Assembly: GCF_918698095.1 (NCBI RefSeq)
Contig: NZ_CAKKLY010000038.1
Span: 1-45,869, forward strand
Source: Arthrobacter sp. Bi83
GTDB lineage: Bacteria; Actinomycetota; Actinomycetes; Actinomycetales; Micrococcaceae
DNA length: 45,869 nucleotides
Direction of reading: 5' to 3'
Every line of letters starts with the position of its first letter. Positions within the stretch are counted from its first letter, which is position 1. The notes under the pieces are model-generated. The model was not told where the DNA came from. It was given only the letters and a program-made list of their open reading frames with translations, and did no database searches. Shown in pieces: positions 8,305 to 16,463 of the stretch. The translations under genes and the position numbers were made by a program.

Positions 8305-9405
8305 ATGAGCCAGTCTGAGCGCAGCGTAACGAAGGAATCGGGTGCGCCCGCAGGCGCCAGCTTTGATGTCCACGGTCTCGTGGGTATCGACGTGGCCCCC
8401 GGCACTCCCGGCGAATCGCAATTGCGGGACATGCTTGGCCCGTTTCTCGGCGGATCCCACGCGCCACTCCGCCTGCATGTCAGCGGAGAGATGACGGCGG
8501 TGACAGACCAGTCGCACGCCGAGGATGCCTACCGCTTCACGGCAGACTCGCTCTACCTTCCCGCGGACCGAGTACAGATCATCGAAACCCGTGACGGCTA
8601 TGCCGTTCAGGGCAACGGCGAGCTGCTGACGGCTGTCATCCCGCTGCTCGACGCCCTCTGCATCAGGGAGAACGCCGCGATGATTCATGCGGCCGTGGTG
8701 GACTACCGCGGTTCCGGAGTTCTGCTTCCTGCGTGGGGCGGTGTGGGCAAGACCAGCACGGTGGCCAAGCTGGTGGCCAAACCCGGGGTGCGCTTCATGG
8801 CCGATGACTGGGCCTTCCTGGGTTCCGACGGCATGCTCATGGGGTACGCGAAACCGATGTTCCTCAAGCCCCACCACAAGACCATCTACCCGGACATGTT
8901 CAGTGGTGCCCGCAAGCCGCTGGCGCCGGGCTGGCTCACCAATTCAGTGGCCCGGCTTGCCACCGCGGTGCACCCGGTGATCGTGAGATATCCAAAGACG
9001 GCGGCCTTCACCCGCCGCTGGTCCCCTGAACACAGGATGGTGCATCCCGAGGAGGTTTTCGGCCCGGGCCGCATCTCATCGGGGGCGCTTACCAGGCTGG
9101 CGATCTTCCTTGAACGCTTCGACGGTTCCGATGCGCGGTTGGAAACACGCAGCACCGAATGGATGACGTCGCGCATCGTGGGGAACTTCCATTCTGAGCT
9201 GCCCATGGTTTCGCGGCGGCTCGTGGAGGCTTTGGGCGCTACCGGCCTCGTTCCTCTGGAGGAGTACTTCGCCCACAAGGCAGCAGTGGTGCGGCAAGCC
9301 CTCGACGGCGTCCCGTGTTCCCTGCTGCGGATCCCCGCCTCGTGGTCCGCGGACCGGACCTCCGATTACGTTGCGAACCTGATCAGCTCAAAGCTGGAGG
9401 AGTGA
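8305..9405 (+). CDS. HPr-kinase-like P-loop protein of the polysaccharide locus
   Basis: 366 aa. A Walker A-like GGVGKTS (145-151, Lys149) follows AMIHAAVVDYRGSGVLLPAW, and FMADDW follows in the place of the Asp motif of HPr kinase/phosphorylase. This C-terminal HprK-like fold is known from HPr Ser kinase and from kinase-like proteins in peptide and exopolysaccharide clusters, whose substrates are mostly unknown. The first 120 residues have no motif I recognise. No HPr or PqqD-like gene is nearby. It lies between two glycosyltransferase genes, so it may phosphorylate a glycan, lipid carrier or regulator; this is inference. Confidence 0.68.
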   Translation: MSQSERSVTKESGAPAGASFDVHGLVGIDVAPGTPGESQLRDMLGPFLGGSHAPLRLHVSGEMTAVTDQSHAEDAYRFTADSLYLPADRVQIIETRDGYAVQGNGELLTAVIPLLDALCIRENAAMIHAAVVDYRGSGVLLPAWGGVGKTSTVAKLVAKPGVRFMADDWAFLGSDGMLMGYAKPMFLKPHHKTIYPDMFSGARKPLAPGWLTNSVARLATAVHPVIVRYPKTAAFTRRWSPEHRMVHPEEVFGPGRISSGALTRLAIFLERFDGSDARLETRSTEWMTSRIVGNFHSELPMVSRRLVEALGATGLVPLEEYFAHKAAVVRQALDGVPCSLLRIPASWSADRTSDYVANLISSKLEE

Positions 9406-9406
9406 G

Positions 9407-11527
9407 ATGAGGCGCCACGTCAGCGATCTTGAAGTATCGGTGGTGGTTCCCGCGCGCAACGCCGCCCAGTGGCTGGCGGAATGCCTGGAATCCATCCGCA
9501 GCGAAAAGCCGCGCGAGATCATCGTGGTGGATGGCTGTTCTACGGATGACACGGCCGAGATCGCACGATCGTTCGGAGCGAGAGTCATTTCCGACGAGGG
9601 CCGCGGGCTGCCCGCGGCCCGGATGCTCGGCGTCGAGAACGCCTGCTGCGATGCCGTGGCGCTCATCGACGCCGACGTGGTTCTTCCGCCCGGTTCCCTG
9701 GGCGGCCTGCTGGACGAGTTCAAGGCCGGCGGCTACGACGGGCTCCAGTTCGGCCTCGCCAGCGAATCCGACGGTCCCGGATATTGGGGGGCGGCCCTGG
9801 CCTGGCACCACAACCACAGCCGGGTCCGGTCGTGGTTCGGAGTCTGCGCCACCCTGATGCGCCGGAAAGTACTGATGTCGGTTGCCTTCGACGACACCTT
9901 CCGCTCGGGCGAGGACATCGAGCTGAGGATACGGCTGGAGGAAGCCGGCTACCGGCTGGGCGTCTCCAGCACCACGGTAGTGCGGCACCGCTTCATCGAC
10001 ACGTTCGACTGCGCCCGTGACCAGTGGCTCCAGGACGGCGCCGGCCTGGCACGGACCATCCGCAAGCACCCGGCCCGCGCCGGCTGGCTTGTGGCCCTGC
10101 CGCTGCTGGCAACGGTCCGCGGGGTTGGCCTGTCGCTCCTGCACGCGCCGCGCTTCCTGCCGTATTGGGCCGGTTTCCTCCTGTACAACTACCGCTCGAT
10201 GTTCGGCGAAATCCTCCGCCCGCCAGGCGCCGGCCTCTCCGTCGGCGGAAATGCCGCGTGGCTGACCGCAGCGCGGGTGGCACCGATGGTCACGGGGTTC
10301 CTGTTCTGGGCGCTCGCGGCGCTTGCGATGCCGCCGGCGGAAATCGGGATGGGCTCCGCCGTGGTTGCCGCGGCCCTGCTGACCGTGCAGCTCGGGATGC
10401 TCGGCGTCGGGCCGGCCACGCTCACCCTTCTTCCGGCACAGTCCGACGGCGGACGCCGCCTGATCGCGAGCAGCCTGCTGACAGTGGGGGTCGCGTCGGT
10501 GGTTGTTGCCGGCGCAGTGGCCGCAGTGACGCACGCGCTCGGCGCGGGCGTTGGTGAAGCCTGGAACGACCCCGCAGTCACCATCATTTTCATGGCAACC
10601 GCGCTTTTCGCGGCCTCCGCCTATCAGCTGGACCACGTGGGAGTGGCGCAGGAGCGCGCCGACCGCACCCTGGTCCGGAGTCTGGCCCAGAGCCTGGTCC
10701 AGCTGGCGTTCCTTGGAATTTCCCTGGCGGCAGGCGCCCGCGAGCTGACGGTTGTGGTGGGAGCGGTGGCGGCCGGTGCCCTGGCCAGCGTGCTCGTAGG
10801 ACTGCGCCAGCTCCGCCAGGCCAGCACCTCCCCGGACTGGAAAGGCGGGTTCCGGTTTGGCCCCGCCGTGAAGCTGCTGAAGCCGGGGCTTCCGAACCAC
10901 GCACTGATGCTCGCGGACCGCGCACCCGGTTACCTGCTGCCGCTGATCGTCGCTGCCACGCTCGGAACCTCGGCGACAGCGTCCTGGTACATCGTGTGGA
11001 TGATGGCGTCGGCGGTCTTCTTTGTGCCGCAGTCCGCCGGGTTCTCGCTTCAGACCGCCCTGGCGGGCGACCGGTCGAAACCTGGCCTCGTGTCCTCGGC
11101 TCTCAGAAGCAGCCTCGCCCTCACACTGGCAGCCGGAGCCATCCTGCTCCTGGCCGGCCCCTACCTCCTCGGTTTTCTGGGCGCGCAGTACGCGGCCGCC
11201 TGGACACTGCTGCCAGTCCTGGTGCCAGCCCTGCTTCTGAGCTGCATCACTCAGGTCTACTTCGGCCTGTGCCGCGCGCAGGGCCGTCTCGTCGAAGCCA
11301 CGGCAGTAGCCGTTCTGGCCGCCGTGCTGGTGGTGGCACCCGCCGCCGTTGTGGCCCAGCAATATGGCCTCACCGGCGTATCCGCGCTCTGGTCCGCGGC
11401 CCAGGCGGCCGCAGCGCTGATCGCCCTCTGGCGCCTGAGGAATCTCACCTCGGCCACGCCCGCCGCTGAACCGGCCCAGGTTCCGTCAGCGGCACTCAAC
11501 CAGCCGACTGGAATCGAGCAACCATGA
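9407..11527 (+). CDS. GT2-flippase fusion protein
   Basis: 706 aa in one uninterrupted frame. Residues 1-225 are a GT2 glycosyltransferase (VSVVVPARNAAQWL, VVDGCSTDDT, LIDADV, SGEDIELRIRLEEAG). From about 285 to 690 there are around a dozen hydrophobic helices with the layout of a Wzx/MATE-like polysaccharide exporter. GGAGGAG precedes the ATG. A fused enzyme could add the last sugar and pass the lipid-linked unit straight to the flippase. It overlaps the next gene by 4 nt (ATGA). Confidence 0.8.
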   Translation: MRRHVSDLEVSVVVPARNAAQWLAECLESIRSEKPREIIVVDGCSTDDTAEIARSFGARVISDEGRGLPAARMLGVENACCDAVALIDADVVLPPGSLGGLLDEFKAGGYDGLQFGLASESDGPGYWGAALAWHHNHSRVRSWFGVCATLMRRKVLMSVAFDDTFRSGEDIELRIRLEEAGYRLGVSSTTVVRHRFIDTFDCARDQWLQDGAGLARTIRKHPARAGWLVALPLLATVRGVGLSLLHAPRFLPYWAGFLLYNYRSMFGEILRPPGAGLSVGGNAAWLTAARVAPMVTGFLFWALAALAMPPAEIGMGSAVVAAALLTVQLGMLGVGPATLTLLPAQSDGGRRLIASSLLTVGVASVVVAGAVAAVTHALGAGVGEAWNDPAVTIIFMATALFAASAYQLDHVGVAQERADRTLVRSLAQSLVQLAFLGISLAAGARELTVVVGAVAAGALASVLVGLRQLRQASTSPDWKGGFRFGPAVKLLKPGLPNHALMLADRAPGYLLPLIVAATLGTSATASWYIVWMMASAVFFVPQSAGFSLQTALAGDRSKPGLVSSALRSSLALTLAAGAILLLAGPYLLGFLGAQYAAAWTLLPVLVPALLLSCITQVYFGLCRAQGRLVEATAVAVLAAVLVVAPAAVVAQQYGLTGVSALWSAAQAAAALIALWRLRNLTSATPAAEPAQVPSAALNQPTGIEQP

Positions 11528-13479
11528 CACCCGAACCCACGCCGACCGCCCCTCCGGCACCCGCGCCCCACCGGCACGCCGAAACGAAGCATGGCGGCAC
11601 CAAACATGGCGACGCAAAACACAGCGAAATCAAGCATGCCGAAACCAAGCACAGCAGTGCCAAGCACGGCGGCACGGTTCCACCCGCCGTCGTCCATCAT
11701 GAGCCGTCACCGCCCTGGAAGTTGGCAGCGCTGGCAGCCTTGGCCGCGACTGCCCTTGCCCTCGGCATCTGGAGCCTGCTGAACGTCGATCCGGAGCGGA
11801 TTGGCGGGACCGGGCTCATTGAGGCGTTGCCGCCGGCCTTCTTCGTGGCCCTGGCCCTCAGCCTGACGGGCTTTGTGGCCACCCTGAATCTGCGGCGGCA
11901 CACGCCGGCGCTTCTGGCCGGGCAGGTCCTGGTCATGGTGGTCATCCTGCATTCCGCCGACCCCATCATCCATGGCCTGCCGCGGCTCGAGGCCAGCTAC
12001 CGCCACCTGGGCATTGCAGACCACATCGCAAAGTCCGGGCAGCTGGATCCGAACCTCGACGCCTACTTCAACTGGCCGGGCTTCTTCGACTTCCTAGGGC
12101 TGGTCTCCGGAGCAACCGGTGTCAAGGACCTGATCGGCGTCGCCACCTGGGCCCCCCTGGGAATCAACCTGCTGCTGCTGGCGCCCCTGCTGGCCCTGGC
12201 AACAAGGATCACCTCCCAGCCCCGGCAGGCCTGGGCCGGCGTCTGGATCTTTTTCCTCACCAGCTGGGTGGGGCAGGACTACCTGTCCCCGCAGGCCTAC
12301 GCCTTCCTGCTGCTCGTCACGCTGCTTGCCTGTGTGCTGAGTGCGTTCAGCGGCTGGGCGTGGCCCACCGGCACCAACAGGTTCACCGCATCGCTGGCGC
12401 GCGGCGTATCGAAGCTTGACCCGACCGTTCCGCACCAGGGCATGGCGAGTCCTCCCCCGGCCGACGCAGCCGTGCTGGTAGTGGTGTGCGCGGGCTTCCT
12501 CGTCGCCATGACCGCTTCGCACCAGCTCACGCCGTTCGCGGTCATCCCGATCCTGGCGGTCTTCCTCCTGAGCGGCCGGCTCCGACTGCCTTTCCTTCCC
12601 CTCCTCGCGGTCGCACTGCCGCTGGCCTGGCTGGTGTTCGTGGCCTCGGCTTACTTCGAAGGCCACCTGAGCCAGCTCTTCGGATCGTTCGGTGACGTCC
12701 AGGCCAACACGCTCGGTGCCGTCACCCAGCGCGTCTCCGGCAGCGATTCCCATGTGCTGGTGGTCTACATTCGCCTTGCCGAGGTGGCATTTGTGTGGAT
12801 TCTGGCCGCACTGGGCGCCTTCATGGCCCACCGGCGGCGGACAGCCTGGCTCACGGCGGCGCTCGGGGCTGTGGCGCCGCTGGCGCTGATTCCCGGCCAG
12901 CCCTACGGCGGCGAACTGCTTCTCCGCCTGTACATGTTCAGCCTGCCGTTCGCGGCCTGCCTGGCGGTCCTCACCCTCATCCCGGACCGGAACGGCACCC
13001 CGGGCTGGCGCAGGGCGCTCGCCCTGCTGCTCCTCGGCTCGGTCCTTGCCACGGCCACAGTGGTTACCCGCTATGGCAATGACAGCATGGAAAAATTCAC
13101 CCAGGACGAAGTTTCCCTCGTCAACCGCCTCTACGCCACGGCACCGAACGGCTCAATCCTGATCGAGGCCATACGAAATACTCCGTGGCAGTTCCAAAAA
13201 TACGCCGAGTATGACTACCGGGCACTCCTCGCGGCCCAGCCAAGGACCAATCCGGATCCTCTGACCTGCGATGCGAGCAACAGAATCGCCCAACGGTCGG
13301 GCGCCTACCTGATCGTCACAACCAGCCAAAAACGCGCCGCGGATCTTCTCGGCACCACTCCCCCCGGCGATCTCGACCACTTCATTGCGACGTGCGGCAC
13401 CAGCCCCGGCTGGTCGAAAGTCTTCGAAAACGCCGGCGGCGTGGTCTTCCACATCAAAGGAGCAGGCAATGGCATTTGA
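11524..13479 (+). CDS. Polytopic membrane protein with His-rich repeat tail
   Basis: 651 aa. Residues 1-60 are a cytoplasmic or exposed tail, Pro-rich, then six pentapeptides of the form xxxKH (residues 19-48). About 12 hydrophobic helices follow between residues 65 and 540, with a soluble C-terminal domain to 651. The layout suggests a GT-C glycosyltransferase or a Wzy-like polymerase: YRHLGIADHI and a large loop near PNLDAYFNWPG resemble GT-C acceptor loops. The exact family is not recognised. ATGA overlap with the flippase gene. Confidence 0.6.
   Translation: MTPEPTPTAPPAPAPHRHAETKHGGTKHGDAKHSEIKHAETKHSSAKHGGTVPPAVVHHEPSPPWKLAALAALAATALALGIWSLLNVDPERIGGTGLIEALPPAFFVALALSLTGFVATLNLRRHTPALLAGQVLVMVVILHSADPIIHGLPRLEASYRHLGIADHIAKSGQLDPNLDAYFNWPGFFDFLGLVSGATGVKDLIGVATWAPLGINLLLLAPLLALATRITSQPRQAWAGVWIFFLTSWVGQDYLSPQAYAFLLLVTLLACVLSAFSGWAWPTGTNRFTASLARGVSKLDPTVPHQGMASPPPADAAVLVVVCAGFLVAMTASHQLTPFAVIPILAVFLLSGRLRLPFLPLLAVALPLAWLVFVASAYFEGHLSQLFGSFGDVQANTLGAVTQRVSGSDSHVLVVYIRLAEVAFVWILAALGAFMAHRRRTAWLTAALGAVAPLALIPGQPYGGELLLRLYMFSLPFAACLAVLTLIPDRNGTPGWRRALALLLLGSVLATATVVTRYGNDSMEKFTQDEVSLVNRLYATAPNGSILIEAIRNTPWQFQKYAEYDYRALLAAQPRTNPDPLTCDASNRIAQRSGAYLIVTTSQKRAADLLGTTPPGDLDHFIATCGTSPGWSKVFENAGGVVFHIKGAGNGI
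11578..11667 (+). repeat. Six 15-bp coding repeats (xxxKH)6
   Basis: Ninety bases read as six in-frame 15-bp units, each ending AAG/AAA CAT/CAC, so each pentapeptide ends in Lys-His. Units differ in sequence at the DNA level, so this is an old or selected repeat rather than a fresh slippage product. Confidence 0.85.
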
Positions 13480-13843
13480 TCAAAAATACGCAAGCTACGC
13501 TGTGGCCGCCGTGGCCGTGGCCGCGATACCCCTCTCATTCGTCGGCCCCGAAGGACTCCGGCTGGTGGTGATCGGCCTGTTCCTGCTCGCGGGACCGGGA
13601 ACAGCCCTGGTCATGCTTCTGCGGTTCGGATCCCCGGACCAGGTGGAGAAGCACAGTACTCTCCCGCTGGCCATAGCAATCGCGGTCGCGTCCAGCCTGG
13701 CGCTTTCCACCATTGTGGCCACCGCCATGGTCTTTGCGCGGATGTGGTCCCCGCCTGTGGCCGTGCTCCTGCTGTCACTCATCACCCTTGGCCTCCTGGC
13801 GCTCGGCGCCAAGCGGTCCCGTGAAGCCCTGGTAGGTGCATAA
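13469..13843 (+). CDS. Small membrane protein of the polysaccharide locus
   Basis: 124 aa with four hydrophobic helices (YAVAAVAVAAIPLSFV, LRLVVIGLFLLAGPG, LPLAIAIAVASSLALS, VAVLLLSLITLGLLAL). No family recognised. The ATG at 13469 has AAAGGAG in front, which decides the start, and lies 11 bp inside the end of the previous gene. It may be a helper subunit of the polytopic protein upstream. Confidence 0.7.
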   Translation: MAFDQKYASYAVAAVAVAAIPLSFVGPEGLRLVVIGLFLLAGPGTALVMLLRFGSPDQVEKHSTLPLAIAIAVASSLALSTIVATAMVFARMWSPPVAVLLLSLITLGLLALGAKRSREALVGA

Positions 13844-14013
13844 TGCTCATCTTCCTGACGGGATTTGCCACCGTCGTGACCCTGGTCACGTGCGACGTCC
13901 TCCGCATCAGGCGGCCGGACACACCGCTTCCGAAAGCCGCAATCTACACTGCTGCAGCTCTCCTTTCCCTGATCTGCGTTTCGCTCGTGGCACGGCTTAT
14001 CCAGCTGTTTTAA
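13843..14013 (+). CDS. 56-aa two-helix membrane protein
   Basis: ATG at 13843 overlaps the previous TAA by one base (TAATG). Translation gives MLIFLTGFATVVTLVTCDVL, then a charged RIRRPDTPLPKA turn, then IYTAAALLSLICVSLVARLI and LF before TAA at 14011. Two transmembrane helices with a basic loop. The tight coupling and high third-position GC argue that it is real. Function unknown. Confidence 0.6.
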   Translation: MLIFLTGFATVVTLVTCDVLRIRRPDTPLPKAAIYTAAALLSLICVSLVARLIQLF

Positions 14014-14111
14014 AGCATTTCGCACCCGGCGCGGCCTAACTAGCTGCAGGGCCGGGACCGCCGTAGGGGACCGGTAATCCAAGACCCGAACAAGATAGTG
14101 AGGACACAGAA

Positions 14112-14852
14112 ATGAGCAAGCTTAAGAAACTCGGCACCATTGGCAGCCTCGGGGTGATCATTACCGGCGGGTTGGTCTTCGGTTCCGCGCAGGCGGCCAG
14201 CGCGGTCACCTGCCGCACGCCACAGACCACTCCAACCAGCAGCACGATCACCGGAACGACGGTCGCAGCCACCAGCTTCGAAGGATCCCTCTCGCCGTTC
14301 CTTCCGAGCACGGCGGGGACGGGCACAGCCGCCGTCAGCAGCACCACGGACCATGTCGGCCTGTGTTCGGCCAAACTGCACGTGACGGCAGATTCCGGGT
14401 CCGTCGCATTGATGTCTTTGCCTCTGGCAGCCGGGACCAAGACAGCCGGCGTGGACGGCTGGTTCAATGTGACCACCGCCGGGCTCGCCGGAAACGACGT
14501 CCCCTACATCCGGTTCTTCTCGGGCGGCACGCGGATTGCGGATATCTACCGCTACAACAGCAACGGGCAGCTCTGGCTCCGCGTGACGGGCCCCAGCGGG
14601 ACGTTTACTTACACGAAACTGAAGTCCTCCACCATTCCGCTGAACACCTGGCACCGGGCCACGATGCAGGTCAGGGCCAACGGCAGCACCTCCACGATCA
14701 AGGTGTGGTTCGACGGTCTCCAGGAATTCTCCAGCACCGCACAGAACCTGGGCGCCTCGAGTGTGAGCGCCGTGCAGCTCGGAGCCGAACACTCCCGCCA
14801 GATGGGAGATGAATACATCGACGACGTCGTGGTCAAGCGGTCCAGCTCATAG
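14112..14852 (+). CDS. Secreted jelly-roll (LamG-like) protein
   Basis: 246 aa with a clear Sec signal peptide (MSKLKKLG, hydrophobic core to about 27, cleavage near AASA-V). The mature part fits a concanavalin/LamG-like beta sandwich: VDGWFNVTT, YIRFFSGGTRIADIYRY, LNTWHRATMQVRANGSTSTIKVWFDG and DEYIDDVVV. Such domains bind carbohydrate or pack against cell-wall glycans. It is the last gene of the locus, 98 bp after the 56-aa gene, and could be exported to bind the polymer made by its neighbours. Confidence 0.7.
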   Translation: MSKLKKLGTIGSLGVIITGGLVFGSAQAASAVTCRTPQTTPTSSTITGTTVAATSFEGSLSPFLPSTAGTGTAAVSSTTDHVGLCSAKLHVTADSGSVALMSLPLAAGTKTAGVDGWFNVTTAGLAGNDVPYIRFFSGGTRIADIYRYNSNGQLWLRVTGPSGTFTYTKLKSSTIPLNTWHRATMQVRANGSTSTIKVWFDGLQEFSSTAQNLGASSVSAVQLGAEHSRQMGDEYIDDVVVKRSSS

Positions 14853-14887
14853 CGCCGGCCCGACCGACCCGGACGTGCAGTACGAAG

Positions 14888-14923
14888 CGTCCTTCCGCGC
14901 ACATTCGTCCTTCCGCGCACATT
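14888..14923. repeat. Tandem 18-bp direct repeat
   Basis: CGTCCTTCCGCGCACATT occurs twice back to back (14888-14905, 14906-14923) without mismatch, just after the secreted-protein gene. It may be a recent slippage duplication. Confidence 0.9.
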
Positions 14924-14930
14924 CCAGAAC

Positions 14931-14955
14931 GGCAGGCGGCTACCGGCCGCCTGCC
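14931..14955 (+). terminator. Terminator hairpin of the polysaccharide locus
   Basis: GGCAGGCGGC (14931-14940) and GCCGCCTGCC (14946-14955) form a perfect 10-bp stem with a 5-nt loop. There is no T-run, as is common in high-GC actinobacteria. Confidence 0.6.
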
Positions 14956-15002
14956 GGGATCACCGGGGCCCTTGGGCGCGGGATCCCGATGGCCCCGGGG
15001 AC

Positions 15003-15008
15003 TAGACT
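15003..15008 (+). promoter_or_regulatory. -10 box for a possible leaderless transcript
   Basis: TAGACT ends 6 nt before the ATG at 15015, and no Shine-Dalgarno is seen. This spacing fits transcription starting at or near the start codon. Confidence 0.45.
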
Positions 15009-15014
15009 TCCTCC

Positions 15015-15896
15015 ATGGCCGTTTACCTGGATCCGCCTCTCTGGCCTGCGCACGGAACACACTTCTCGCACCTGATCTCGGACTCCTCGCTGGCGGAACT
15101 GCACGCCTTCGCCGCAGCGGCGGAGATCCCTGAACGGGCCTTCGACGGCGACCATTACGACGTGCCCGAGCGGCGCTTCGACGACCTGGTGGTGGCAGGC
15201 GCCATTCCCGTGGAGGCACGGGTCCTGGTCCGGAAACTCATTGCGAGCGGACTCAGGATCCCCGCCCGCGAGCGCAACAAATCCCTGAAAGTTCCGCTGC
15301 TGAACCGCTGGAACGCGGTGATGCCGGGCCACGACGCCCTCTTCCTGGACCTTCTGGACCGCTGGAGCGAAAGCCACCGCCGCTACCACGGCTGTACCCA
15401 TCTGCTTGCGGTTCTTGAGGCCCTGGACCTGCTCACCGGACCCGACGAACCGCCGCTCACAGTGCTCCTCGCAGCTTGGTTCCACGACGCCGTCTACCAA
15501 GGCATCGCCGGCCAGGACGAGGAGGAGTCGGCCCGGCTCGCCGAAGTCAGGCTTGCCGAAGCAGGCCTGCCCGCGGATGACGTCGCCGAGGTGGCGCGGC
15601 TGGTCCGCCTCACCTCCGACCACCGGCCGGCATCCGGGGACGACGGCGGCGCCCTCCTCTGCGATGCGGACCTGTCAGTTCTCGGCGGCGAACCCGAGTC
15701 CTACGCCCGCTATGTGGCCGCCGTCCGGGAAGACTACGCGCACATTGGCGACGCTGACTTCGCGGCCGGCAGGACCGCCGTCGTCCGCCAGCTGCTCGCG
15801 CTCGATCCGCTGTTCCACACCGGCCGCGCCCGCACGCTGTGGCTGGACGCCGCCCGGCGGAACCTCCGCAGCGAGCTCGACACGGCGGGCCGCTGA
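15015..15896 (+). CDS. DUF4031-HD domain fusion protein
   Basis: 293 aa. The first 88 residues (MAVYLDPPLWPAHGTHFSHL, ERRFDDLVVAGA, ARVLVRKLIASGLR) match the short DUF4031 family. The rest is an HD-type phosphohydrolase-like domain: YHGCTHLLAVLE, WFHDAVY (the HD pair) and LLCDADLSVL supply the metal ligands, as in the 'predicted metal-dependent HD superfamily' proteins. Substrate unknown, perhaps a nucleotide. A TAGACT box 6 nt upstream suggests leaderless translation. It stands alone. Confidence 0.75.
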   Translation: MAVYLDPPLWPAHGTHFSHLISDSSLAELHAFAAAAEIPERAFDGDHYDVPERRFDDLVVAGAIPVEARVLVRKLIASGLRIPARERNKSLKVPLLNRWNAVMPGHDALFLDLLDRWSESHRRYHGCTHLLAVLEALDLLTGPDEPPLTVLLAAWFHDAVYQGIAGQDEEESARLAEVRLAEAGLPADDVAEVARLVRLTSDHRPASGDDGGALLCDADLSVLGGEPESYARYVAAVREDYAHIGDADFAAGRTAVVRQLLALDPLFHTGRARTLWLDAARRNLRSELDTAGR

Positions 15897-15924
15897 GCGC
15901 AGGCGCGTGCCGGACTGTGGGCGG

Positions 15925-16416
15925 TTAGCCGTCAGTCCTGACGTGGCTTGCCAGGCGGTCGAACGCCTCGCCCCAGCCGGCGCCGTGCCCGTCCCGGCTT
16001 TCCACTGATTCGAAGGGGCCCTGCGTGAAGGTCATCCGGGTGCCGCCGAGCTCTTCCTCGAGTTCGACGGCCACTTCCGTTTCGTAGCCGCGGGTGCCGT
16101 CCTCGTTGTCCCAGGCATAGGTGAATTCGAAGACGGCAGGCGGGTCGATCCGTGTGTGGATGCCGCTCCACCACAACTTCTCGCCGGTCTCGTCCTTGAT
16201 CATGCAGGCCCGGTACCGGCCGCCTACTTCGAAGTCCGTCTCGATGGTCTCCCGCGGCGTGTGGAATCCGTGCGGCCCCCACCAGGACGGCGCCTGGTCA
16301 GGATCGGTCAGGGCGGACCATACCCGGCTGGCCGGGGCCTCGAAGTGGCGGGTGATCACCAGCATCGGTTCCTCGGTGGGCGTGCTTTTCGATCTGGTGG
16401 TCTGGGCTTCAGACAT
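15925..16416 (-). CDS. SRPBCC/AHSA1-family protein
   Basis: 163 aa with a START-like helix-grip fold: ITRHFEAPASRVWSALTDP, SWWGPHGF, GGRYRACM, TRMTFTQGPF and GWGEAFDRLASHV. These proteins bind small hydrophobic ligands or act as toxin-antitoxin-like or Hsp90 activator relatives; in actinobacteria many sit beside ArsR regulators, but none is here. The ATG at 16416 has AGGAAGAG upstream; the frame extends further but that part overlaps yccF and is not coding-like. Confidence 0.8.
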   Translation of the reverse strand: MSEAQTTRSKSTPTEEPMLVITRHFEAPASRVWSALTDPDQAPSWWGPHGFHTPRETIETDFEVGGRYRACMIKDETGEKLWWSGIHTRIDPPAVFEFTYAWDNEDGTRGYETEVAVELEEELGGTRMTFTQGPFESVESRDGHGAGWGEAFDRLASHVRTDG

Positions 16417-16463
16417 ATGGCTCTTCCTCACTTTCCGTGGGGCTGCATGAACTGTTGAATCGG

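Noticed and set aside
9383..11362. A 659-codon open frame antisense to the GT2-flippase gene
   Set aside because: Low-complexity His/Gly/Gln-rich translation typical of a shadow frame; the plus strand has clear GT2 and transporter motifs.
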